From Chlorobaculum thiosulfatiphilum (GTDB taxonomy: Bacteria > Bacteroidota > Chlorobiia > Chlorobiales > Chlorobiaceae): a stretch of 64,000 nucleotides of DNA. Below the pieces are notes generated by a model. That model did not search any database and was not told the origin of the DNA. It worked only from the letters and a program-made list of their open reading frames with translations. Shown in pieces: positions 17,835 to 25,664 of this stretch (positions are counted from its first letter, which is position 1; each line of letters opens with the position of its first letter). The position numbers and the translations under genes were made by a program. The stretch spans positions 62,001-126,000 of the forward strand of contig NZ_VDCH01000005.1 of assembly GCF_006265165.1 (NCBI RefSeq), written 5' to 3'.

Positions 17835-18399
17835 GTTCGTAAATCCTTATTTTTTCAAAGATGCACCGCAACATCGGGCGGACGCCGCGCAGGCAAAAGA
17901 GCGGCGAGCGGATGCCGAACTCCGCGCTCCGCGCCACCTCGAATCCGGCCCTCGCGATGAGCGCGTCGAGTGAGCGTTTCGGCATTTCGTGGAAGTGGTC
18001 GGGGCTTTGCAGGAAGGCCGGTTTCCACGCCGGAGTCGAGAGAAAGAGGCGCGCCGACGGCGCGGGATCGAGCGCGTCGCGAATCTGGAGCAACAGGTGG
18101 AGCGGGTTGTAGAGGTGCTCGATCACCTCGAACGCCGTCACCACCGGATAGCTTTTTGCCCGATCCAGCGGCTCGGTGTCGAGATCGACCGAGGTCGTGT
18201 CGAACCGGCAGCCGAAGTGCGCTTCGAGCATGGCGGTCGCGGGTGTGCGGTCGCCGATGTCGAGGCCCGCCCGCACGGGAAGCGGGATTGCGCCGGACGC
18301 CCGGACAAACGCCAGACTCTTCTCCCACCGCATCCGGTGCGCCGGATCGGCGCTCCACGTCTGATCGACAACCGTCCGGAACTCCTGCCCGCCCGTCAT
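17818..18399 (-). CDS. SAM-dependent methyltransferase
   Basis: A 193-residue class I methyltransferase: GLDIGDRTPATAMLEAHF is the SAM-binding loop, VDLDTEPLD the acidic ribose-binding strand, and VVTAFEVIEHLYNPLHLLLQ the motif common to small-molecule methyltransferases. Its position among glycosyltransferases suggests it methylates a sugar or lipid-linked intermediate. The start is the ATG at 18399 in a 4-bp overlap with the GT2 stop; a longer open frame upstream belongs to the other gene in another frame. Confidence 0.8.
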   Translation of the reverse strand: MTGGQEFRTVVDQTWSADPAHRMRWEKSLAFVRASGAIPLPVRAGLDIGDRTPATAMLEAHFGCRFDTTSVDLDTEPLDRAKSYPVVTAFEVIEHLYNPLHLLLQIRDALDPAPSARLFLSTPAWKPAFLQSPDHFHEMPKRSLDALIARAGFEVARSAEFGIRSPLFCLRGVRPMLRCIFEKIRIYELAARR

Positions 18400-19253
18400 G
18401 CTCCCTCCCGCTCTTGCGATGACGCTCGCCGGAACAGTTGGAAGCGCAGCAGCGCGAAGAGCGTCCGGAGCGGCAGGAGCAGCGGATAGAGCAGGAGGCC
18501 GCCGAATATGCCGTGCTTGGCGAAAAGCGTCATCGCCGCGCCGCTTTTGCGGAGCTGCTTGCCGAGGCTCATCTCGCCGCCCGACGAGGCCGACACGCGA
18601 TGCCAAAGGCGCGACGCGGGCTGGTACATCACCACGAGGCCGCGCTCGCGAATCTTCATCGAGAGATCGACATCCTCGCCGTACATTCGGAACCGCTCGT
18701 CGAAGCCGCCCACCGCCTCGAAGTCGCGGCGCCGCATCGCGAGGCAGCATCCGGTGGCGTAGCCGACCGGCTTCGGCGCGTCGAAGCGCGGGCCGTCGGG
18801 CTGGCGGATGCCGGTGTGCTCGATCAGCCCCGTCGCCGGTTTGAGTACGCCGCCCGCGTACCAGATGCGTCCCGGATCGTCCATGTAGAGAATTTTCGGC
18901 GCGGCGATGCCGACCCACGGCTTCTGCAACTCATTGAGCAACGGCTGGAGGAAGCCGGGATCGACGACCGTATCGTTGTTCAGGAACACCACGCTGTCGA
19001 AGCCGCGCCCGCGCAGCGAGGCGAAGCCAGCGTTGTTGCCCCCCGCGAAGCCGAGGTTGCGGGGAAGTTCGAGAATTTCGACCTGCGGGAAAGCTTGTCG
19101 GACAAGACCAACCGTGCCATCACTCGAACCGTTGTCCACGAGCAGCGTGGTGAACGCCGGGCTTTCGACCTTCGTGAGCGAGGCGAGACAGGCGAGCGTA
19201 TCCCGCGCGCCGTTCCAGTTCAGCACGATCAGCGCTGTTTTTTCGCCGCTCAT
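18396..19253 (-). CDS. Glycosyltransferase family 2
   Basis: About 285 residues with the GT2 pattern: ALIVLNWNGARDTLACLASL at the N-terminus, VDNGSSDGTVGLVRQ for nucleotide sugar, ELPRNLGFAGGNNAGF, and FLNNDTVVDPGFL with the metal-binding DxD-like residues (NND). This is the rhamnosyltransferase-like branch. The C-terminus has a hydrophobic stretch (ILGGLLLYPLLLPLRTLFAL) that could bind the membrane. The ATG at 19253 overlaps the preceding stop by 4 bp and sits directly before the domain, so it is chosen over upstream ATGs. Confidence 0.9.
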   Translation of the reverse strand: MSGEKTALIVLNWNGARDTLACLASLTKVESPAFTTLLVDNGSSDGTVGLVRQAFPQVEILELPRNLGFAGGNNAGFASLRGRGFDSVVFLNNDTVVDPGFLQPLLNELQKPWVGIAAPKILYMDDPGRIWYAGGVLKPATGLIEHTGIRQPDGPRFDAPKPVGYATGCCLAMRRRDFEAVGGFDERFRMYGEDVDLSMKIRERGLVVMYQPASRLWHRVSASSGGEMSLGKQLRKSGAAMTLFAKHGIFGGLLLYPLLLPLRTLFALLRFQLFRRASSQEREGA

Positions 19254-20395
19254 GCCGACCTCCTCCGGCTGCACGTTTCGAGAAACGCCGCCGCCTGCGA
19301 GGCGAACTCGCGCCACGAATTGCGGCGGCGAAATTCGTCGATCCCCGCCGCCAACGGCAGGCGCTCGCGCTCGCCGAAAAATTCGACGATCCCCTCGGCC
19401 AGCGCCCCGGCCCCCTCTTCGCGGACGAGCCAGCCGGTGCGCTTGTGCTCGATCTGAGCGCCGAGGCCGCCCGCGTTGCAGGCGATCACCGGTACGCCGT
19501 GCCCCAGCGCGAGCGGCACGATGCCCGACTGCGTGGCCGAGCGGTAGGGCAGCGCGACGGCGTCGGCGGCGGCCATCAGCGTCGAGACCTCGCTCGCGGG
19601 CACGTACCCTTCGCGGAACACGACCGCGCCTTCGATGCCGAGCCGCCGGGCCTCTTCCCGAAAGCGCGACGAGCCGAGAATGAACTCCCCCGCCACGACG
19701 AGCCGCGCCGACGGCAGCTCGCGCAGCACGGCGGCCATCGCCTCCAGCAGCGTGTCGAGTCCTTTGTACTCGCGGACGTAGCCGAAGAAGAGCAGCACCG
19801 GCGCATCCTCCGGCAGGTCGAGCGAGCGCCGCGCGTCGGCTTTGGCGGGAGCTGGCGTTTGCCGTTCGTAGAGCGGATGGAACAGGCGCAGCGTCCGCGC
19901 CTCCGGAGCGAAGGCCCGCAGCTCCGACTCGACGGCGCGGGAGAGGGTGATGAAGCCGTCGGCGGACGAAACCAGCAAACGCTTCAGCATTGGCTCTCCC
20001 GGAATGGATTCATGCGAGGTGAAATTGTGGAGCAGCACCACGGTTGGCAGTCCGGAGGCTCGGCGCATCATTGCGCAGAGCGGCGCGAGAATGGCGCTCC
20101 AGTACGCGATGAGCAGCACGTCGGCCTTGAACTCGCGGAGCTTGCGGGCCACCGAAAACCAGGTGAAAGGATTCACGAGATCGAGGGAGAGCGGCGTCGA
20201 TTCCACCGCCTGAGCGCCAAGCTCCGTTGCCGGGCGGCCTTTCATGAGCCATCGGGGGTAGAGTCGCCGGAAAGGCAGTGGAACGACCTCGCAACCCGCC
20301 ACCTCGAAGGCCCGGCCAAGCTCGTCGCTGAATCGGGCGATTCCCCCTTTGAGCGGAGGAAAGGGGCTGAGCAGCGCTATCCGCAGCGGGGTCAA
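19250..20395 (-). CDS. Glycosyltransferase family 4
   Basis: A 381-residue GT4 enzyme, beginning with RIALLSPFPPLKGGIARFSD. The C-terminal donor domain is clear: VLLFFGYVREYKGLDTLLEA, EFILGSSRFREEARRLGIEG, and the E-x7-E-like region ADAVALPYRSATQSGIVPLA followed by GHGVPVIACNAGGL. It is the first gene of the seven-gene glycan cluster and starts at TTG, 34 bp after the HPr stop. Specificity is unknown. Confidence 0.9.
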   Translation of the reverse strand: MTPLRIALLSPFPPLKGGIARFSDELGRAFEVAGCEVVPLPFRRLYPRWLMKGRPATELGAQAVESTPLSLDLVNPFTWFSVARKLREFKADVLLIAYWSAILAPLCAMMRRASGLPTVVLLHNFTSHESIPGEPMLKRLLVSSADGFITLSRAVESELRAFAPEARTLRLFHPLYERQTPAPAKADARRSLDLPEDAPVLLFFGYVREYKGLDTLLEAMAAVLRELPSARLVVAGEFILGSSRFREEARRLGIEGAVVFREGYVPASEVSTLMAAADAVALPYRSATQSGIVPLALGHGVPVIACNAGGLGAQIEHKRTGWLVREEGAGALAEGIVEFFGERERLPLAAGIDEFRRRNSWREFASQAAAFLETCSRRRSA

Positions 20396-20429
20396 GGGAT
20401 CGGCTCCCGGTTTGATTCGGCTTTGACTG

Positions 20430-20696
20430 TTACGCTTCGCCGAACCCCTGTTCGAAAAATTCGATGAGGTGCCTGGCGGCTTCCGTTTCGTCTTCGCCCT
20501 CCAGCTTGAGCACCATGCGCGACCCTTTGGGCGCGGCCAAGCTCATGACGCCGATGATCGATTTGGCGTTGATTTCCGAGCCATCCATCTCGATGAAGAA
20601 CTCGGACTTGAATTTCGAGGCGAGCTTGACGACCGCCGCCGCTGGCCGGGTGTGCAGTCCCGCGCTGTTCCTGATGATCACTTCCTTGACGATCAC
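20430..20696 (-). CDS. ptsH: HPr-family phosphocarrier
   Basis: An 88-residue HPr. His15 sits in the canonical NSAGLHTRPAA loop and Ser46 in AKSIIGVMSL, the site phosphorylated by HPr kinase in regulatory systems. HPr relays phosphate from enzyme I in the sugar PTS, or serves only regulation where no PTS permease exists. No other PTS component is in the window. The start is GTG. It sits between a GNAT gene and glycan genes, all on the same strand. Confidence 0.92.
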   Translation of the reverse strand: MIVKEVIIRNSAGLHTRPAAAVVKLASKFKSEFFIEMDGSEINAKSIIGVMSLAAPKGSRMVLKLEGEDETEAARHLIEFFEQGFGEA

Positions 20697-20744
20697 TGAT
20701 ACTGGTCGGTTAAATGGTTATGGCTGTTTGACTGCGGAGTGGCC

Positions 20745-21212
20745 TCACAACGTTTTGACCATGGCGATTTCGTCACACGCCATGAGTTTCGGGCAATTGG
20801 TGCAATCACGCCAGATCTTCTGGGGAAAATACTCTTTTTCGATCTGCTTGTACCCCATCTTGCTGAAAAATCCGGGATTCAGGGTCAGGACGAACACCTC
20901 TTTGACCCCTTCCTCGGTGAGCACGGCCTCGGCCTTTTCGACCAGAAGCCGCCCGATGCCCTTGCTGCGGAACTCGTCGAGCACGGCGAGCGAGCGGATT
21001 TCAGCGAGCTTCACCGTGTAGAAGGCGATGGCGCAGCAGCCGATGACCCGCCCATTGTAGTCCGCCACGAAAAAATCGCGGATATGCTCGATGATATTCT
21101 CGACCGGGCGCTTGAGCATGATTCCCTCGCCCGCGTAGCCCTCGGTTATCCGCGAAATAGCGGAAGCGTCGGCCAGTTGCGCGTTTCTGACGCAGGTATC
21201 AGTTGCCGGCAT
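20745..21212 (-). CDS. GNAT N-acetyltransferase (ArgA-like)
   Basis: A 155-residue acetyltransferase: [20 protein letters not shown] at the N-terminus, [12 protein letters not shown], then the acetyl-CoA loop [20 protein letters not shown] and [20 protein letters not shown]. This resembles the C-terminal acetyltransferase domain of N-acetylglutamate synthase, including a [10 protein letters not shown] segment found in stand-alone ArgA-like enzymes, so a role in arginine synthesis is plausible. The start at 21212 overlaps obg by 14 bp; the longer frame to 21326 lies inside obg. Confidence 0.85.
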   Translation of the reverse strand: MPATDTCVRNAQLADASAISRITEGYAGEGIMLKRPVENIIEHIRDFFVADYNGRVIGCCAIAFYTVKLAEIRSLAVLDEFRSKGIGRLLVEKAEAVLTEEGVKEVFVLTLNPGFFSKMGYKQIEKEYFPQKIWRDCTNCPKLMACDEIAMVKTL

Positions 21213-22206
21213 GTTCCTCGGGTGACGGGTTCTGAACGGAGACCTGCCTCCACAGCTCGTCCTTGAGCGCCTTGAGGCCCTGACCGGCCACGCTCGAAAT
21301 GGCGAGTACCTTGACCCCTTTTTCAAGCTCAGGGATGGCGAACTCTTCCGGGGCGATGTCCATCTTGGTGATCACCGCGAGTCTCGGCTTGGAGAGCAGC
21401 GTTGGCTCGAACTTTTCAAGCTCCTTCAGGAGCGTGGCGTACTCGGCGGCAATATCCTCCGAATTGGCCGGAACCATGATGATGAGCGTTTTGGTGCGTT
21501 CGATGTGACGCAGGAACTGGATGCCCAGCCCGCGCCCCTCGGCGGCCCCTTCGATGATGCCCGGAATGTCGGCCATGACGAAGGATTTGTAATCCTCGTA
21601 CCGCACGATGCCGAGGTTCGGCACGAGCGTGGTGAACGGGTAATCGGCGATCTTCGGACGCGCCGCGCTGAGCACCGAGATCAGCGTCGATTTGCCCGCA
21701 TTCGGTAAGCCGACCAGGCCGACATCGGCCATAAGCTTCAGCTCCATTTCGAGTTCGAACTCATCGCCCGGCTCGCCGGGCTGCGCGAAGCGCGGCGCCT
21801 GCCGGGTCGCCGTGGCGAAGTGCTGGTTGCCCCAGCCGCCGCGACCGCCCTTGGCGATCATCACCTCCTGCCCGTCCTCGACCATGTCGCACATCACCTC
21901 GCCGGTTTCGGCATTGCGCACCACCGTGCCGCACGGCACGCCGATGACGACATCCTTGCCATCCTTGCCGGTCTTGCGCGCGCCCATGCCGTGTTCGCCC
22001 TGGTCGGCGATGTAGGATTTGCGGTACTTGAAGTCCAGCAGCGTGGCGAGCTGCCGGTTGGCGCGCAGATACACATGACCGCCACGCCCGCCATCGCCGC
22101 CGTCGGGTCCGCCCTTGGGCACGTACTTCTCTCTTCTGAAACTCACGCTACCCCGACCGCCGTTGCCGGCCTTCACCGAGATTTTCGCACTATCGACAAA
22201 CTTCAC
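21199..22206 (-). CDS. obg: Obg/CgtA GTPase
   Basis: A 335-residue ribosome-associated GTPase. The glycine-rich Obg domain fills residues 1-158 ([20 protein letters not shown], then [14 protein letters not shown]). The G domain follows with GLPNAGKST (G1), FTTLVPNLG (G2), DIPGIIEGA (G3), a G4-like TKMD and SSVAG (G5). Obg acts in 50S assembly and the stringent response. The C-terminal extension is short. The start is GTG. It heads the minus-strand run obg-GNAT-HPr-glycan genes. Confidence 0.96.
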   Translation of the reverse strand: MKFVDSAKISVKAGNGGRGSVSFRREKYVPKGGPDGGDGGRGGHVYLRANRQLATLLDFKYRKSYIADQGEHGMGARKTGKDGKDVVIGVPCGTVVRNAETGEVMCDMVEDGQEVMIAKGGRGGWGNQHFATATRQAPRFAQPGEPGDEFELEMELKLMADVGLVGLPNAGKSTLISVLSAARPKIADYPFTTLVPNLGIVRYEDYKSFVMADIPGIIEGAAEGRGLGIQFLRHIERTKTLIIMVPANSEDIAAEYATLLKELEKFEPTLLSKPRLAVITKMDIAPEEFAIPELEKGVKVLAISSVAGQGLKALKDELWRQVSVQNPSPEEHAGN

Positions 22207-22275
22207 GCTGCCATCCTTTTTGTAATAATCGCTATCGTTACCTAAGTTACTCTGAATCTTAAACCAGACCGACCG

Positions 22276-22572
22276 ATGGCCGCCTCCAGAAAATCACAGC
22301 AGACAACCGCCCCGACCATCGAAGAGCTGATCCAGCACCTCGAAGAGCTGACCGGCCAGATCGAAAATCCCGAAACCGGGCTGGAAAACTCCATCGCGCT
22401 TTACGAAGAGGGCCTCTCGGTTGCCGGGGAGTGCCGCAAGCGCTTGCAGGATACTCGCAAGAAGCTCGAAACGATCAATCCCGATCAAGCCGCCGCCCAG
22501 CCGGAAAAGCCCGCGAAACCGGCGAAACCCGAACCTCCGAAACCCGCCGACCTGTTCGGCATGGAGAGCTGA
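22276..22572 (+). CDS. xseB: Exodeoxyribonuclease VII small subunit
   Basis: A 98-residue protein with the XseB core [20 protein letters not shown] followed by [20 protein letters not shown] and [11 protein letters not shown], two amphipathic helices that bind the large subunit XseA. The tail is rich in Pro, Lys and Ala ([13 protein letters not shown]), a lineage-specific extension. XseA is not in this window. It is transcribed divergently from obg, and its 3' side carries a repeat element. Confidence 0.92.
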   Translation: MAASRKSQQTTAPTIEELIQHLEELTGQIENPETGLENSIALYEEGLSVAGECRKRLQDTRKKLETINPDQAAAQPEKPAKPAKPEPPKPADLFGMES

Positions 22573-22618
22573 CGGATCGAACCGGAATCAGCTCTTTCGC
22601 CGTCCTGCATCCGTCGGA

Positions 22619-22741
22619 TGTCATTCTGAGTCCGACGCAGTCGGGTGAAGAATCCAAGCAGGCTTCGTAAAGCATTGCTAATCAGTCGATTAGCGTACTG
22701 TCTGAAAAAACGCTGGATTCTTCACTTCGTTCAGAATGACA
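22619..22741. repeat. Dispersed repeat, copy 1 (TGTCATTCTGA ends)
   Basis: A 123-bp element with inverted ends TGTCATTCTGA and TCAGAATGACA. Subterminal parts are also conserved: GTCCGACGCAGTCGG with GAAGAATCC on one side, GGATTCTTCACTTCGTTC on the other. A second copy in the opposite orientation is at 61030-61150. It lies between the convergent ends of xseB and gatB and encodes nothing. It behaves like a MITE/REP-type family. Confidence 0.75.
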
Positions 22742-22778
22742 ACCATTCTCTTGCGAGGCGACCCCCGTAAGAGTGCAA

Positions 22779-24206
22779 TCACCCCTCCAGCATTGACTTG
22801 AGGATGTCGTTCACCACCTTCGGGTTGGCCTTGCCCTTCATCTTCTGCATGCACTGGCCCACGAAGAAGCCGAAGAGCTGCGCCTTGCCGCTGCGGTACT
22901 GTTCGAGCTGCTTCTGGTTCGCATCGAGAATCTCCTTGATCGACGCCTCGATGGCTCCGGTGTCCGAAACCTGCGCCAGTCCTTCACGCTCGACAATCGC
23001 TTCCGGCGTCGCCTCGTCCTCTTGCATGAGTTCGAACACTTGCTTGGCGATGGTGTTGCTGATCGCGCCCGCGTTGATGAGCTTGATGAGGCCGCCGAGC
23101 CGTTCGGGCGAAATGGCGAACTCGTGAATGTCGAGGTACTTCTCCTTCAGCGTACGCATCACCTCGCCCATCACCCAGTTCGACGAGGCCTTTGCGTCAC
23201 CCGAAACGTTCAGCGTCGCCTCGAAGTAGTCGGCCAGTTCGCGCTCCACGGTGAGCACCCCGGCGTCGTAGGCCGGAATGCCGAATTCCGAGACGAAACG
23301 CGCCGCGCGATCCTCCGGAAACTCCGGCAGCTCCTCGCGCATCCGGTGCATCATGCCGTCATCCACCAGCACCGGCACGAGGTCGGGATCGGGGAAGTAG
23401 CGGTAGTCGTGGGCGTGCTCCTTGCCGCGCATCGAGCGCGTTTCGAGCTTGTCGGCGTCCCACAGGCGCGTCTCCTGCACGATCACGCCGCCGCCCTCGA
23501 TCACCTCGATGTGGCGTTTGGCTTCGTACTCGATGGCCCGCTCGACGTTGCGGAACGAATTCATGTTCTTGATCTCGGTGCGGGTGCCGTACTCGGTCGC
23601 GCCGACAGGCCTCACCGACACGTTGGCGTCGCAGCGCAGGCTCCCCTCCTCCATGTTGCCGTCGGAGATGCCGAGGTACTTGACGATCTGGCGCAGCTTC
23701 TGCAGGTAGGCCGAGGCTTCCTTCGAGGTGCGCATGTCGGGGTAGCTCACGATTTCGAGCAGCGGTACGCCGCAGCGGTTCACGTCGATGTAGGTGTCGT
23801 CGCCGATGTCGTGGATCGACTTGCCCGCGTCCTCCTCGATGTGGATTCTGACCAGGCGCACATCCTTGCTCCCCTCGTCGGTCTCGACGTGGAGCATCCC
23901 CTCCGAGCAGATAGGCTCTTCGTACTGCGAAATCTGGTAGCCCTTCGGCAGATCGGGGTAGAAGTAGTTCTTTCGCGCCAGAATCGAGTGGCGGGCGATG
24001 GTGCAACCGGTTGCCAGGCCAAGCTTTACGGCATCCTCCACCACGCGGGCGTTCAGCACCGGCAACGCGCCGGGCAGGGCCAGGCAGACCGGGCAGACGT
24101 TGGTGTTGGCCGACTTGCCGAACTTCGCGGAGCAGCCGCAAAAGGCCTTGCTTTCTGTATTGAGCTGACAGTGGACCTCGAGGCCCACGACGATTTCATA
24201 GTTCAT
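22779..24206 (-). CDS. gatB: Aspartyl/glutamyl-tRNA amidotransferase subunit B
   Basis: A full-length (475-residue) GatB, the kinase-like subunit that activates Glu-tRNA(Gln) or Asp-tRNA(Asn) for amidation. Signatures include [20 protein letters not shown] at the start, [41 protein letters not shown], and the C-terminal tRNA-binding YqeY-like tail ending [16 protein letters not shown]. GatA and GatC are not adjacent. The zinc cysteines (CGCSAKFG and CPVC) are in place. Confidence 0.97.
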   Translation of the reverse strand: MNYEIVVGLEVHCQLNTESKAFCGCSAKFGKSANTNVCPVCLALPGALPVLNARVVEDAVKLGLATGCTIARHSILARKNYFYPDLPKGYQISQYEEPICSEGMLHVETDEGSKDVRLVRIHIEEDAGKSIHDIGDDTYIDVNRCGVPLLEIVSYPDMRTSKEASAYLQKLRQIVKYLGISDGNMEEGSLRCDANVSVRPVGATEYGTRTEIKNMNSFRNVERAIEYEAKRHIEVIEGGGVIVQETRLWDADKLETRSMRGKEHAHDYRYFPDPDLVPVLVDDGMMHRMREELPEFPEDRAARFVSEFGIPAYDAGVLTVERELADYFEATLNVSGDAKASSNWVMGEVMRTLKEKYLDIHEFAISPERLGGLIKLINAGAISNTIAKQVFELMQEDEATPEAIVEREGLAQVSDTGAIEASIKEILDANQKQLEQYRSGKAQLFGFFVGQCMQKMKGKANPKVVNDILKSMLEG

Positions 24207-24251
24207 CAGAAAATGAGATAGTGATAAAAACCTTGTCGAATGCCGACCGCA

Positions 24252-24800
24252 TTACCGGAATGGCTCGAACGTGAACTTCTGGCCGCCAACGGTGAGCTCG
24301 CCCATCAGGCCCGCGTTAGGCATGGCGAAAACGGCCACGCCGTTCGAGTAGTCGGTGTTGGTGGCCATGCCAGCCTTGACGACCACGACGGCAATCTGAG
24401 CGCTCAGCTCGAAATTCTCATTGGTGAAATTGACCAGCGCGTCGCGATCCTTGAAGAAAATGATCTCGGAAAACGATTGTCCGCCAAGCTGCGGCCCGAT
24501 ATTGACCATCGTCACGGTTGACTGGCCGATGGGTTGGCCCTGCTCGAACACCACGCCTTGGCCGTGCCCGCCGCCGAGGAATATTATGCCGCCCTTGTAA
24601 ATATCGGAAAAGACCGCATACCCGTAAGCCCTTGAAAAGAAACGCTCAAGAGACGGATCGGCTTTCCTGAACTGGCCAATCGTCCGCTCGGAATTCGCCC
24701 CGTCAGCCGGATCCCAGCCAGCGCGAGCCGTTCCGAAAAACATCGTCACCGCCGCCAAAGCGATCAGCAGCGCCCGCATCAAATGTACTCTCTTCATCAT
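24252..24800 (-). CDS. SYLF-domain (Ysc84-like) lipid-binding protein
   Basis: About 182 residues with a signal peptide (MRALLIALAAVTMFFGTARA) and then the SYLF domain: YGYAVFSDIYKGGIIFLGGG, HGQGVVFEQGQ, and the repeating segment ALVNFTNENFELSAQIAVVV. Bacterial members are small exported proteins; eukaryotic ones bind phosphoinositides. The function here is unknown. Adjacent ATGs at 24800 and 24797 follow an AAAAAAGG ribosome binding site; an earlier frame extension is not supported. Confidence 0.82.
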   Translation of the reverse strand: MMKRVHLMRALLIALAAVTMFFGTARAGWDPADGANSERTIGQFRKADPSLERFFSRAYGYAVFSDIYKGGIIFLGGGHGQGVVFEQGQPIGQSTVTMVNIGPQLGGQSFSEIIFFKDRDALVNFTNENFELSAQIAVVVVKAGMATNTDYSNGVAVFAMPNAGLMGELTVGGQKFTFEPFR

Positions 24801-25224
24801 GGCAACCTTTTTTCGTTGGACAAATAAAAACAAACCGGCAAAAAGTTGCAATGCAACGCCAGCCTGCAATGTACGATTTTCCAGCCTGAAAACCCGGAGC
24901 GAGCCGAGGCGCAAAAAGCCGGAAAATCAACAGATTGGACGTCGAACGGGGGCGATTCTTTCGGAAGGATGAGCCGTCCCGGCAGTTCTCCAGAGGATGC
25001 CGGCAAAATCGTTGCCAACACGTTTGTCGGGAAAGGCGATTTCGATTCAGCCGGGCCGCGTTATCGCCTTGATGCTTTGCGCTTGCCGGGCTGCCAGATG
25101 GAGGGAAATAACCGGTTCATTCGGGATTTGATTCGGTATATTACAGGCGTTTCACTGAAGCGCTATCCCCCTGATTTTTGAAAGCGCGACAACTACTGCC
25201 ATCACAACCTTTTACAAGTTTTCG
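24801..25224. other. Intergenic stretch, nothing recognised
   Basis: This 424-bp interval lies between the divergent SYLF gene and the TIR fragment. A plus-strand open frame of 111 codons (24846-25181) runs through it but overlaps the SYLF leader and shows no family features. Promoters for both flanking genes are presumably here; none is clear by eye. Confidence 0.5.
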
Positions 25225-25395
25225 ATGAGCACTGCGTTTCAATACGATGTTTTTCTGAGCCACAACAAGGCTGACAAGCCGCGGGTGCGGGCGCTGGCCG
25301 GGCGGTTGCGTTTGGCGGGCTTGCGGGTGTGGTTCGACGAGTGGGTGATTGCCTTCAGGTTTGCGAAATATTACTTTTCAAGGCGGTTTTATTGA
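25225..25395 (+). pseudogene. TIR-domain N-terminal fragment
   Basis: The frame begins MSTAFQYDVFLSHNKADKPR and continues to GLRVWFDEWVI, the first beta strand, BB-loop and second strand of a bacterial TIR domain. After residue 42 the reading loses similarity (AFRFAKYYFSRRFY) and stops at 56 residues. The catalytic Glu and the rest of the NADase fold are missing. Full-length relatives continue for over 100 residues, so this is a truncated defence-type gene. It lies directly upstream of an ATPase/TOPRIM gene. Confidence 0.75.
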
Positions 25396-25664
25396 GGACA
25401 ATCTCTTAGCTGTTTGCCGACCTTTCTTGGATAGGCATAATACCCTGAATTTCCGTATGTTGGCTGTTGTGTCCCAATCGATTATCTACGTCACCAGCAC
25501 AGCGGGAACTCATGGTATAAGGAAATCGTCAGTCATATCTGGAGCATCTGCGATTTGCTTTATGGGCCGCACAAACGGGACGAGTATCGTACTGCCTTGT
25601 TTGCCTTTGTCGTGACGGGAAAAATCGATGTGTGGAAAAAAGAAACCACCAAAGGGGTTATCCG
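25396..25664. other. Degenerate coding remnant between TIR fragment and ATPase
   Basis: No intact gene. In the frame 25480-25728 there is an open stretch reading NSWYKEIVSHIWSICDLLYG, without a credible start, that runs into the ATPase gene in another frame. It may be a piece of a lost gene; a weak resemblance to the N-terminus of type I methyltransferase subunits is not enough to name it. Confidence 0.35.
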
